Below, one piece after another: positions 1 to 10,233 of a stretch of 64,000 nucleotides of DNA. The DNA is taken from the NCBI GenBank assembly GCA_014529385.2, contig CM043945.1, positions 99,419,463-99,483,462 of the forward strand. Direction: 5' to 3'. This DNA comes from Adiantum capillus-veneris. Taxonomy: Eukaryota > Streptophyta > Polypodiopsida > Polypodiales > Pteridaceae. The notes under the pieces are model-generated. The model saw only the letters and a list, made by a program, of their open reading frames with translations, was not told where the DNA came from and searched no databases. The position numbers and the translations under genes are program-made. Position 1 is the stretch's first letter, and each line of letters begins with the position of its first letter.

Positions 1-597
1 ATCTGCCAAAAACCCTAACCCTAACCCTAATCCTAAAAACTGTCATAAACCCTAACCCTAACCCTAGGGCAGCAGGCTGAACCCCCGGATAAAGCGCCGA
101 CCTGATGACGTGGCACCGTACGGCACTACCCGCTTTTTGTAGCGGAAATTACGGAAAAAAAGGCCAGCTTTTGGTGGCAGCTTTTCAGTTTTCTCTACGC
201 AAGTATGAGAAAGAGAGAGAGAGAGAGAGAATACTTTGCTTTATTCAAGAGAGCTTGAGAGAGAAGAGCTTTTGCTATTATTTTATGCTTTTGATTTGAA
301 GCTTTTGGGGCTCTGCTTTTGGCATCCCTTGTAATTTAAATACGTGGTGAGGGCTCACACTCTGCTGAGCATCTGGACGCAGAGTCTGAGAGTGAAACCC
401 TAACCACTCTCTTGTACTTTGAACTGATTAATACATAAAGAAATACCAAAAGGGGCGCCAATCTTTGGGGCCAATATCTCTAGGCACGGAACTCCGTCGG
501 GCCAGTGCAAATCTATTGTGAACTGTGAACTGTTTTGAAGTGGTTATTTGGTGCTGTTGTGATTGATTCTTGACTTGGAGGGTCCAAGTCTGTTACA
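1..597 (+). repeat. Element A 5' LTR (left-truncated by window)
   Basis: Matches the A 3' LTR at 13313-13986 from about 105 bp inside it. It contains telomere-like CCCTAA repeats, a GA-rich tract near 212-230, the R-type motif ATAAAGAAATACC with GGGGCGCC at 435-459, and ends in TGTTACA immediately before the primer binding site. Confidence 0.93.
9..68 (+). repeat. Telomere-like CCCTAA repeats inside LTR U3
   Basis: About eight CCCTAA or near-CCCTAA units in 60 bp. Equivalent tracts occur in the other LTRs of this family (about 10265-10330, 13355-13480, 37275-37360, 57990-58090), so they are part of the element and not a chromosome end. The sub-motif AAACCCTAA equals the plant telo-box. Confidence 0.85.
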
Positions 598-598
598 G

Positions 599-610
599 TG
601 GTATCAAAGC
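599..610 (+). other. Element A primer binding site (tRNA-iMet)
   Basis: TGGTATCAAAGC, one base after the LTR end. It complements the 3' end of plant initiator Met tRNA (family consensus TGGTATCAGAGC) with one mismatch. It sets the start of minus-strand cDNA synthesis. Confidence 0.9.
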
Positions 611-667
611 ACGGCCGATTTCTCTTCTACGAGAAATCGGATCCCCAATTCTTTTTCCGCGGCACCT

Positions 668-2211
668 ATGGCTTCACGCAAGGATTAGTCGACTCCCTCT
701 GCATCCAGAGATGCGGGCAGGGATTACAATGAAGATTCCGGTAGAGAGTATGGCCCGCCTCGGCCTACTCGGGCAAAGCAACGAGAGATGAAGCGTCGTC
801 AATTGATCGGCGATGGCAACAAAGATGATGCTCAGTTTTGCGAAGGACCCGAAATTGGCAAAATATATGCGCGAGACTTCTTTTCAGGAAGTGCATGCGC
901 AATGGCAGAAAACCACACCACCACCCCCGAAACCCACTCTCAAGAAACCTTCCGATCACAAGCAATATTCAGAGAAGGAATTAGAAGAGGTGGTTGATGC
1001 ACGGATTGCTCAGCTTTTTGACGCGCAGAAGAAAGCCAAAAAGCACGGCAAAAAGCAGAAGAAAGGCACTGACATCCCGGGTTATTTGGGTCGTCAGTCG
1101 ACATTTGACAAAGTAAAGAAACAGAAGAAGCGTGTTCGATTTGAAGGAGTACCCAGTTCTTCTTCTTCTTCTTCTTCTTCTTCTGACAGTTCTTCTAGCT
1201 CTTCATATTTGAGCAAAAAAGACAGAAAAGGCAAAAGCGAAGCAAGAAACAACGCTTCGAAAAGGGCAAGAAAAAGGCAAAGAAGTGTAAATCTCGCCCA
1301 GTGAGTGACAGTTCTACGGAGGACTCGTCTACAGATAGTTCAGACTCCGATGAAGGAAAATTTTATGCGAACAAGAAGAATTTTTATAAAGCCAACCAGT
1401 ACGACTTTCTGGAAGATAAAAGCAAGAAAGTCCGAGAGTTTAAGGAAGGTGGACAGTCAATTAAATTTGACACGTTTTCAGGATATACAGATGCTTCGAA
1501 GGCTTTGTCTTTTGTAGAGCAGTTTGACATCGCTTTCGTGGGAGGACGTTACTCAGAGCACTCTAAGATTCGGAGAGCTGCCTCTTACTTAAAGGGGAAT
1601 GCTCAAACTTGGTGATCCACGCTTCTATTAAGCAAGACTGCGCCAGTTAAATGGCTAAAATTCAAGAGGCTTTTTATTTCTTCATGGTTGACTCGAGAGT
1701 ATGAACGTGATATACGAACTACTTGGAACCATCTTCGGATGATCAAGAAAGATACAGTGGACGCTTATTGCGAGAGATTTTGAAGCTCTTTTCTACCCGC
1801 CTCTTCATTTAAGAAGATCTCGTTCAAAGAACAGATTGATCACTGCTTGGAACAAAAGTCAACTTCTATTCAGGAGTTGATGCGTCATGCGAAACGGGGT
1901 TTTGCCATTCACTCTGGCAGTCTGACCTACCCCACCGATGAGATCATGACACAAAGAGCTGAACAGACTTCAACAAATGAAAGTAGAAAGAGAAAGAGAA
2001 ACCCAGAAAAGAAGGATGCATGACCCAAGCTTACTCCTCAAGAGAGAGCTTGCTTCATCAGGGAGGGGAAGTGTTTTGGATGCGGGGAAACTGGACATAT
2101 CTCCGCAAAGTGCCATAAAAAGGCACAGAAAGAACAGAATGACAAGGACGACGAAAGGCCTGAAAGTTCGAAAGCAAGGGACGTGGCAGAAAAGGCAGAT
2201 AAAAGCAGAAC
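668..2211 (+). pseudogene. Element A gag (broken)
   Basis: Gag remnant. The family start ATGGCTTCA is at 668 but codon 7 is TAG where B has CAG. A one-base insertion near 815 shifts the frame. Readable pieces are a Lys-rich N-terminal module (813-1304) with GYLGRQSTF, KKRVRFEG and a polyserine run, then an acidic Ser/Asp segment and a capsid-like block (1301-1615, FDTFSGY, QFDIAF, RRAASYLKG). A TGA replaces Trp at 1613. Further on are an internal deletion near 1834 and a zinc knuckle CFGCGETGHISAKC near 2070-2112. It would have formed the virus-like particle. Confidence 0.88.
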
Positions 2212-2289
2212 TGGTACCACATTGCGTGGAACCTAAACCGAATCAAATGAATGAAAGTACAAACTTTGTCGTTTATAGGACAAAGGGAA

Positions 2290-3509
2290 AGATCAGGAAG
2301 CTCTTTTGAAGGAGCCAAGGCCAACTTCTTGAATTGGCGGCTCGATTTATAATTATGCCCGACAGGTTGAGGCCACAGGCGGAGGTAGTTCGAGTGGCAC
2401 CCGGACGGGATGTTGGCATTACACTGAGCATTGGAAAACTTCGTTTGCAATGACAGGGGGTGTTTAGGGCACGAGGAGTTTTACGTATTTGCCTCCGAAA
2501 GTTGTGATGTTCTACTCGAAATCCCTTGGCACCACAACAACAACGCTGCGGTTGACTACCGGGCCGAGAATGCGACTTTGACAAATGAAGGGCTTAGAGA
2601 TTATACTTGATGAACTTCAGTTTCTTTACTCACTTTTTTTTTGGGAGAGAACTGAACGATGGATGAAGGTCGAATATGTTTTGACCTGAACAAAAGAACG
2701 CCAAGATTTTTCTCCACACTCATGCCGATTGCTTTTCAGAGTGCCTGTCAGGCGAGTTACCACCCGCTCGTCTTGAAGATCATACTATTGATTTGATACC
2801 AGGAAGCACACCACCGAACCGGCCACCTTACCGTGTGAGCCGAGCCCAGAACGAAGAGATGATGAACCAAGTGAAAGACCACTTGGAAAAGGGTCTTGTC
2901 TAGCCTAGTACTTCCCCGTATTGCTCTCCAGTGTTGTTGGTTTTGAAGAAAGACGGATTTTGGAGAATGTGCATTGATTATAGAGTTCTCAACAGAATCA
3001 CCATCAAGAACAGATTTCCGATTCCTGGAAACGATGATGTACTTGACCGACTTCAGGGATCCTCGTGCTTTAGCAGGATCGACTAGAAAAGTGGATATCA
3101 TCAGATCCGACTCGCGCCGGGAGATGTCTACAAGACAACCTTTCGGATGACTTTTGGGTTATTTGAGTTTTTGGTGATGGCTTTTGTCTTAGCCAATGCT
3201 TGTGCGACTTTTAACCGGATGATGGACATGATTTTTCGAGAGTACAGGCTATTTGTTGGCACTTTCTTTGACGATATCATTGTTTTCTCCAAGAATGAGG
3301 TAGAACACAGAGATCGTCTTTTAGGCATTACGAGATCACAAGTTAGTGATTAATGCAAAGAAAAGTGAATTTTTCCTACCAGAGATACACTTTTTGGGAC
3401 ACATTGTCTCAATAGCAAGAGTGCAAATGGATCCGGCCAAGATAGAGACTATACGTGATTGGCCTGATTTGAAGAATGTCCATGAAGTTAGAAGCTTCTT
3501 GGGACTGTG
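2290..3509 (+). pseudogene. Element A protease remnant and reverse transcriptase, left part
   Basis: A decayed protease end (IPWHH..DYRAENATL near 2519-2580) is followed by Ty3/gypsy RT from about 2758. Readable RT blocks are [44 protein letters not shown] and the catalytic GTFFDDIIVFSKN near 3256-3295. Stops include TAG at 2901 (CAG in copy H). The reading breaks at 3509 because element B was inserted; the next codons (SYYRRF) are at 10796. Confidence 0.88.
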
Positions 3510-3514
3510 TTCGT
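3510..3514 (+). repeat. Target site duplication of element B, left
   Basis: TTCGT, identical to 10791-10795. Removing B and one copy restores the element A sequence GTGTTCGTACTAC, which encodes CSYY in the RT/RNase H link, as in H and B. Confidence 0.92.
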
Positions 3515-3650
3515 TGTAACAAACTTGGACACTCCAAGTCAAGAATCAACCGCGACAGCACCAAATAACCACTTCAAAACAATTCACAGATCACAATATC
3601 TCTAGGCACGGAACTCCGCCGGGCCAGTGCAAATCTAGCTCTGATACCAC
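3515..3650 (-). repeat. Element B composite left end: extra U5, flipped R segment, primer-site copy
   Basis: Three joined pieces. 3515-3597 is an inverted U5 end. About 3598-3638 is a ~40-bp R/U5 segment (ATCTCTAGGCACGGAACTCC...) in forward orientation, with CAAT shared at the junction. Then GCTCTGATACCA (3638-3649), identical to the last 12 bases of plant initiator Met tRNA, plus one C. The full inverted LTR starts at 3651. This suggests more than one template switch during reverse transcription. Confidence 0.82.
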
Positions 3651-4244
3651 TGTAACAAACTTGGACACTCCAAGTCAAGAATCAACCGCGACAGCACCAA
3701 ATAACCACTTCAAAACAATTCACAGATCACAATAGATTTGCACTGGCCCGGCGGAGTTCCGTGCCTAGAGATATTGGCCCCAAAGACTGGCGCCCCTTTC
3801 GGTATTTCTTTTTGTATTAATCAATCATCAAAGTACAAGAGAGCGGTTAGGGTTTCACTCTCAGACTCTGCGTCCAGATGCTCTGAGAAGTGAGGCCCTC
3901 ACCACTAATTTAAAGGTTACAAGGGATGCCCAAAAGCAGAGCCCCAAAAGCTTTTAAAATCAAAAGCATCAGTTCTCTCTCTCTCTTAGAGAGTCTTTTC
4001 TCTTTTTTTTTAAAAAAAAAAAGCAAAAGCAAAATTCGCGTCGCTCATCATTTTCCAAAAAAAAAAAAAAATAAATTTTTTTAAAATAATAATCCCTAAA
4101 TAATTTTTTTTTTTTGTTTTAATAATCCGCCTCCGCGATTTCCGGAATTTAGGGTTTTTGGCAAAAATTAGGATTTGCAAGAATTTTAGGGTTTCTGGCA
4201 GAAATTAGGGTTTCTGCTGTCCGCCACGTCATCACTTTGTGACA
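3651..4244 (-). repeat. Element B left LTR, inverted
   Basis: Reverse complement of the B right LTR (10234-10790), from TGTAACAAAC to CTTTGTGACA. It is about 37 bp longer, mainly through A/T homopolymer runs near 4000-4120. Outside those runs the two arms look nearly identical by eye. Confidence 0.93.
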
Positions 4245-4792
4245 TACCCCCCTCTTGAAAGCATTGTAATCGACCGCGATTACGCCTGCAAAACCGACAA
4301 AAGCCATAAACCGTCTTAGCAGACACTGACTGTTAGTACCTACGTACTAGGAACACACATCTAGCACATGTACAAAATCGACAGTCACATCACACGACAT
4401 CACAGGACATCACCAGACATCACAGGACATCACATGACATTCAACATTCATTCGGATCTTAGACCATGATTTATCGGCAATGTAGCTAGCAATCACATCT
4501 AGGTCCAATCGGGACCTCATCGATGTCCGATTGACTAACCCCTATTGCAACCATGTCTATTCGAGATCAATCAGACCAAAATGCTGCAGTCATTTCGGCT
4601 ATCAGTTCCTGCACTCACAAGAAGTCAAGAACAAATCAGTATCATAATCAGGAATTCCATTTCATAAAGTCATCCAGCAGAATACTGTCAGCTCTCAGTA
4701 TCCCTGAAGCTCAAAGAGACATCAGTGACTTTAGTATCAAAATCGAGGCATCTGTTGACAAAGGAGTGGAGCGACTCCCCTCTTGTGCATCC
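4245..4792 (-). repeat. Element B inverted copy of the internal 3' tail
   Basis: Reverse complement of about 9687-10233, including the inverted polypurine tract (TACCCCCCTCTTG at 4245-4257) and the five 10-bp repeat units (4391-4440). By eye only a few substitutions separate the arms. The match stops at GTGCATCC and the sequence jumps to GTTACAGTGGTATC. Non-coding. Confidence 0.92.
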
Positions 4793-4811
4793 GTTACAGT
4801 GGTATCAGAGC
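4793..4811 (+). other. Element B junction and primer binding site
   Basis: GTTACA (last six bases of an LTR), one G, then TGGTATCAGAGC at 4800-4811, a perfect 12-base match to the 3' end of plant initiator Met tRNA. The rest of the expected 5' LTR is missing here and replaced by the inverted arm. Confidence 0.9.
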
Positions 4812-4872
4812 ACGGCCGATTTCTCTTCTACGGGAAATACGATCCCCGAAATTTTTTTTTTCCGCGGCACCT

Positions 4873-6475
4873 ATGGCTTCAGGCAATGATCAGTCGACTC
4901 CCTCTGCATCTGGAGATGCGGGCTGGGATCACAACGAAGATTCAGACAGAGAGTATGGCCCGCCTCAGCCTACTCAGGCGGAGCAAACAGAGATGGAGCG
5001 TCGTCAATTGATTGGCGATGCAACAAAGATGATGCTCAATTTTGCCAAGGACCCGAAGATGGTAAAATATATGAACCAGACCTCTTTGAAAGAGGTACAG
5101 ATGGAGTGGCCGAGAACCACAACACCACTCCTGAAACCCGCTCTCAAGAAACCTTCTACCTCCAAGAAATATACGGAGAAGGAACTGGAGAACGTGGTTG
5201 ATGCACGGATTGCTCAGCTTTTCGACGTGCAAAAGAAAGGCAAAAAGCACGGCAAAAAGCAGAACAAAGGTACTGACTTCCCGGGATATTTGGGTCGTCA
5301 GTCGACATTCGACAAAGCAAAGAAACGGAAGAAGCGTGTTCGATTTGAAGGAGTACCCAGTTCTTCTTCTTCTTCTTCTGACAGTTCTTCTAGCTCCTCG
5401 GATTAGAGCGAAGAAGACAGAAAAAAAGCAAAAAGCGAAGCAAGACACAAAGCTTCGGAACGGGCAAGAAAAAGGCAAAGAAGGCTACATCTCGCCCAGA
5501 GACTGACAGTTCTACTGAGGACTCGTCTACAGACAGCTCAGATTCCGATGACGGAAAGTTTTATGCGAACAAGAAGAATTTTTACAAAGCCAACCAGTAT
5601 GACTTTCTCGAAGATAACAGCAAGAAAGTCCGAGAGTTTAAGGAAGGTGGCCACTCGATCAAGTTTGATACTTTTCAGGATACTCAGATGCTTCGAAGGC
5701 TTTGTCTCTTATACAGCAGTTTGACATCGCTTTCGCGGGAGGACGCTATTCAGAGCACTCCAAGATTCGGAGAGCTGCCTCTTACTCTGAGGGGAATGCT
5801 CCTACTTGGTGGTCCACGCTTCTATTAAGCAAGACTGTGCCAGTTACATGGCTGAAATTCAAGAGGCTTTTTATTTCTTCTTGGTTGACTCAAGAGTTTG
5901 AGCGAGATATACGAGCTGCTTGGAACCATCTCCGGATGACCAAGAGCGATACAGTGAATTCTTATTGTGAAAGATTCTGGAGCTCTTTTCTACCCGCCTC
6001 TTCATTCAAGAAGATCTCGTTCAGAGAACAAATTGAGCGGTTTACCTTGGGTCTACCTACAGAGATCCGAGATCACTGCTTGGAACAGAAGTCAGCTTCT
6101 ATTCAGGAGTTGATGAGTCATGCGAAGCGGGGCTTTGCCATTCACTCTGGCAGTCTGACTTACCCCACAGATGAGGCCATGACACAACGAGCCAAACAGA
6201 CTTCTGGGAATGAAAGTAGAATGAAAAAGAGCAACCCAGAGAAAAAAAAAAGGATGCACGACCCAAGCTTACTCCTGAGGAGAGAGCTCGCTTCATCAGA
6301 GAGGGGAAGTGCTTTGGATGCGGGAAACATGGACATATTTCCGCAAAGTGCCCTGATAAGGCACAGAAAGAACAGAATGATAAAGACGACGACAGGTCTG
6401 AGAGTTCGAGAGCAGCTGAGGAATGTGGCAGAAAAGGCAGATAGAAAAGCAGAACTGGTACCACATGGCGTGGGA
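4873..6475 (+). pseudogene. Element B gag
   Basis: Starts ATGGCTTCAGGC at 4873. The N-terminal module runs to a TAG at 5404: an acidic start, EKELENVVDARIAQLF, a Lys-rich stretch, GYLGRQSTF, KKRVRFEGV and polyserine. The capsid-like part follows in another frame (5702 onward: QQFDIAFAGGRYSEHSK, WLTQEFERDIRAAW, EQIERFTLGLP, SHAKRGFAIHSGSLTYPTDE). An A-run near 6240 shifts the frame again before the zinc knuckle CFGCGKHGHISAKC (about 6310-6350). The capsid block resembles the Retrotrans_gag family. At least three lesions make it non-functional. Confidence 0.88.
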
Positions 6476-6836
6476 CTTGCACCGAATCAAATGAATGAAA
6501 GTACAAACTTTGCCGTTTTTTTTTGGGGCAAAGTGAAGGATGTAGAAGCTCTTTTGAAGGAGCCAAGGCCAACTTCTTTTCACTTGGAATTGGCGGCTCG
6601 ATTTGGAACTGCGCCCGACAGACTGACGCCACTGGCGGAGGTAGTTCGACTGGCACCCGGATGGGATGTTGCCATTACACCGAGCATTGGCAAACTTTGT
6701 TTGCAATGACAGGGGTGTTCAGGGCACGTGAGTGACGTTCTACTCGGGATCCCTTGGTACCACAAGAACTACGCCGTGGTTGACTACCGGGCCGAGAAAG
6801 CGACTTTGATAAATGAAGGGCTTAGAGATTGTACTT
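6476..6836 (+). pseudogene. Element B protease remnant
   Basis: Retropepsin region, badly broken. Recognisable pieces are the flap-side LAARFGTAPDRL / EVVRLAPGWDVA block (6590-6690) and the C-terminal DVLLGIPWYHKNYAVVDYRA (6725-6785). The catalytic Asp triad is not readable. It would have cleaved the Gag-Pol polyprotein. Confidence 0.7.
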
Positions 6837-6955
6837 GATGAACTTCAGTTTTCTTACTCATTCTTTTGGGAGAACTGAACCATGGATAAAAGTTGAATAT
6901 GTTTTGACCTGAAGAAAAGAACGCCAATATTTTTTTTTCTCCACGCTCATGCCGA

Positions 6956-8182
6956 TTGCTTTTGAGAGGGCCTGAAGATCATACCATTGATCTGATATCT
7001 GGAAGCACACCACGGAATCGGCCACCTTATTGTGTGAGCCGAGTACAGAATGAAAAGATTATGAACTCAGTGAAAGACCTCTTGGAAAAGGGTCTTGTCC
7101 ACCTTAGTACTTCACCGTATTGCTCTCCAGTGTTGTTGATTTTGAAGAAAGACAGATCTTGGAGAATGTGCATCGATTATAGCACTCTCAACGAAATCAC
7201 CATCAAGAACAGATTTCCGATTCCTAGGATCGATGATATACTCGACAGGTTACAGGGATCCTCGTGCTTTAGCAGGATTGACTTGAAGAGTGGATATCAT
7301 CAGATTAGGATAGCGCCAGGAGATGTCTACAAGACAGCTTTTCGGACGACTTTTGGGTTATTTGAGTTTTTGGTGATGCCTTTTGGCTTAACCAATGCTC
7401 TTGCGACATTTAACCGGATGATGGACAGGATTTTTCGAGAGTACAGGCTATTTGTTGGCACTTTCTTTGACGACATCATTGTTTTCTCGAAGAATGAGGC
7501 AGAACACAGAGATCATCTGCTTCAAGTCTTTTAGGCATTACGAGATCACACGCTAGTGATTAATGCAAAGAAAAGTGAATTTTTTCCTACCATGGATACA
7601 CTTTTTGGGACACATTGTGTCAGCAACACAACAGGAGTGCAAATGGACCCGGCCAAGATAGAGACTATCCGTGATTGGCCCGATTTGAGGAATGTCCATG
7701 AAGTTAGAAGCTTCTTGGGACTATGTTCATACTACAGGCGGTTCATACGAAAGTTTGCAGAGGTTGCTTCCCCTTTGCATATCTTGACACAGAAAGGAGT
7801 ACCTTTTTCGTGGGGACCCACAGAGGTGACTGCCTTTCAGACATTGAAAGAGAAATTGACTACGGGACCTATTTTGACTTTGCCGGACTTGCAGAAGTCA
7901 TTCGAAGTATATTGTGATGCTTGTGGTCGTAGTCTGGGTGCGGTCTTGATGCAAGAAGGCCATGTCATAGCTTACGAGAGCCGTTGGTTCTCTAGGCCGG
8001 AGATGACAGCACAGATTTATGAGAAAGAGCTTTTGGCGGTTATCCATGCTCTTACTCAGTGGCGGCATTACCTACTCGGAGCGGATTTTATTGTCTTTAC
8101 AGACCATCAGAGTTTGCGCTACTTCTTGTCACAGAAGCAGCTTTCGGAAAAGCAGATGCGGTGGGCGAACATCTTGTCATAA
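6956..8182 (+). pseudogene. Element B reverse transcriptase and RNase H
   Basis: RT copies element RNA into DNA; RNase H removes the RNA strand. The RT frame 6956-7534 has SPVLLILKKD, WRMCIDYSTLN, SGYHQIRIAPGD, FGLFEFLVMPFGLTNA and the catalytic FFDDIIVFSKN. A TAG at 7532 (CAA in H, expected Gln) divides it from RNase H in the same frame (7556-8182: VRSFLGLCSYYRRF, YCDACGRSLGAVLMQ, YEKELLAVIHAL, FTDHQSLRYFL), which ends at a TAA where A has CAG. Otherwise the frame is open for over 1.2 kb. Confidence 0.92.
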
Positions 8183-8203
8183 TTTCACTTCCAGATTGTC
8201 CAT

Positions 8204-9004
8204 GTGCAGGGACAGAAGAATGTGGTGGCAGATGCTTTGTCTCGGAAACCGTTGGTTCTGGCTATTTCCGCGATACATCATAGGAGCTTCGAGGATATGG
8301 TCGATCAGTGTGCCACAGATACAGATTTTGCAGATATTTTCACACGGATACGGGATGGGGAGACAGTAGCTGGATACTCCCTTCGGGAAGGCTACTTGAT
8401 GAAAAAGACTATGTTGTGCGTTACACAGCCGTTGAGGGAAAAGGTTATGACTGATTGCCACTGTCCACCTTTTACGGGTCACCGCAGCATTGCTACCACC
8501 ATGAAAGGGGTAGAGAGAGATTTCTTTTGGCGGAGACTGAAGAAGGATGTGGAAGAGTTTGTGCGCAGTTGCTTGGTATGCTAGAAGGTCAAGTTTGACA
8601 GGCATAAGGCACAGGGATTGTTACAGCCTTTACCCATACCCACCCACCCGCCCCTCGGAAAATATTGAAATGGATTTCATTTTTTTTAATCTCCCGAGAA
8701 TACAGAATGATCACGATGATTTTCCGATTACATGGCACGCCTGAGACGATTGTCTCCGACAGAGACCCTTGATTTATGAGTTTGTTTTGGAAGGCAATTT
8801 GGGAGAACATTGGGACGCGGTTGCAGTTCTCGTCATCGTTCCACTTGCAGACCGACGGGCAATTTGAGATTGCCAATTCAGTGATTTTAGATTTATTGAA
8901 GTCTTGTATCTCGCATCAGAAGACTCAATGGGAAAAGAACTTACCTTTGGTGGAATTTGCCTACAATAACACGATACACTCTTCGACGGGGAAGACGCCA
9001 TGAG
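8204..9004 (+). pseudogene. Element B integrase (core deleted)
   Basis: In the same frame as the RT. It begins VQGQKNVVADALSRKPL and includes the HHCC zinc domain (HCPPFTGHRSI .. CLVC), ending at TAG 8582, where A reads CAG. The following core is damaged: about 130 bp present in A (11735-11850 region) are missing near 8720, removing part of the first-Asp region. The rest ([35 protein letters not shown]) reaches 9003. It cannot be active. Confidence 0.85.
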
Positions 9005-9633
9005 AGATTGTTGAAACTGCTGCGAAGGTTCCATCCTTCCTGAGCACGAAAGATTAGAAATTTGAAGCGGATGAATATTCGCGAGATTTGGATACGGCTT
9101 TTGCCAAGGTTCACGAGACTTTACAGAAGTCTCAAGAACGACAGAAAAAGGCAGCGGATCGCCATCGTCGCGACTGGAAACTGAAGGAGGATGATTGGGT
9201 GCTCTTACTTTTGAGAAGGCACGCCTAAGAAAAAAAAAAGGGAAAGGAGAGGCTTTTTCCAAAGCTTAGTATGTGATACTACGGACCTTTCCAGATTACT
9301 GACAAGATAAATGATGTCTCCTTCCGATTGGACCTGCCAGATACTTGGAGGATTCATAATGCATTGCATGTGAGTCTCTTGAACCCTGTTAAGGGTGATG
9401 TGCCTGATGATGGGGAGCCTGATGAGCAACCCGAAGTGGAAGAAAACGAGGAGATCCTTGTTCCTGAACAGATTTTGGCACATAATGATACGAAGAAGGG
9501 TAAAGTTCGAAGGCGGTTCTTGGTTAAGTTCAAGAATTATCCTGCACTTGATGCGAAGTGGATGGAGGAGGAGGACCTAGCAGATACTCCTCAGATTGTG
9601 AAACTTTACCTCGATGCTTTTGGTTTAGCATAG
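9005..9633 (+). pseudogene. Element B integrase C-terminus and chromodomain
   Basis: The integrase C-terminal region (AADRHRR..KLKEDDWVLL, with a frameshift in an A-run near 9230) is followed by an open stretch 9328-9633: WRIHNALHVSLLNPVKGD, an acidic linker, EILVPEQILAHND, then a chromodomain (RRRFLVKFKNYPALDAKWM, EEDLADTPQIV). The second cage position is Phe in VKFKNY, not Trp, as in weakly binding plant group-II chromodomains. It probably steered insertion to particular chromatin. Confidence 0.88.
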
Positions 9634-10233
9634 TCTACTCCAAATGGAACCCAGAATTCAGCTTGGCCGAAGATCTGGTGCAGTGGGATGCACAAGAGGG
9701 GAGTTACTCCACTCCTTTGTCAACAGATGCCTCGATTTTGATACTAAAGTCACTGATGTCTCTTTGAGCTTCAGGGATACTGAGAGCTGACAGTATTCTG
9801 CTGGATGACTTTATGAAATGGAATTCCTGATTATGATACTGATTTGTTCTTGACTTCTTGTGAGTGCAGGAACTGATAGCCGAAATGACTGCAGCATTTT
9901 GGTCTGATTGATCTCGAATAGACATGGTTGCAATAGGGGTTAGTCAATCGGACATCGATGAGGTCCCGATTGGACCTAGATGTGATTGCTAGCTACATTG
10001 CCGATAAATCATGGTCTAAGATCCGAATGAATGTTGAATGTCATGTGATGTCCTGTGATGTCTGGTGATGTCCTGTGATGTCGTGTGATGTGACTGTCGA
10101 TTTTGTACATGTGCTAGATGTGTGTTCCTAGTACGTAGGTACTAACAGTCAGTGTCTGCTAAGACGGTTTATGGCTTTTGTCGGTTTTGCAGGCGTAATC
10201 GCGGTCGATTACAATGCTTTCAAGAGGGGGGTA
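9634..10233 (+). other. Element B 3' non-coding tail and polypurine tract
   Basis: A 600-bp tail without a gene. It carries the 10-bp repeats at 10041-10090 and ends CAAGAGGGGGGTA before the LTR. Its last ~545 bp are copied in inverted orientation at 4245-4792. Confidence 0.88.
10041..10090 (+). repeat. Five 10-bp units in element B tail
   Basis: Five consecutive units of the type TCCTGTGATG. The inverted arm has the same five (4391-4440); elements A (13142-13171) and H (57782-57811) have three. The count therefore expanded or shrank between family members but not between the arms of B. Confidence 0.85.

Noticed and set aside
1-70. CCCTAA repeats at the window start as a chromosome end
   Set aside because: The same repeats sit at the same place in several LTRs of the family, so they belong to the retrotransposon.
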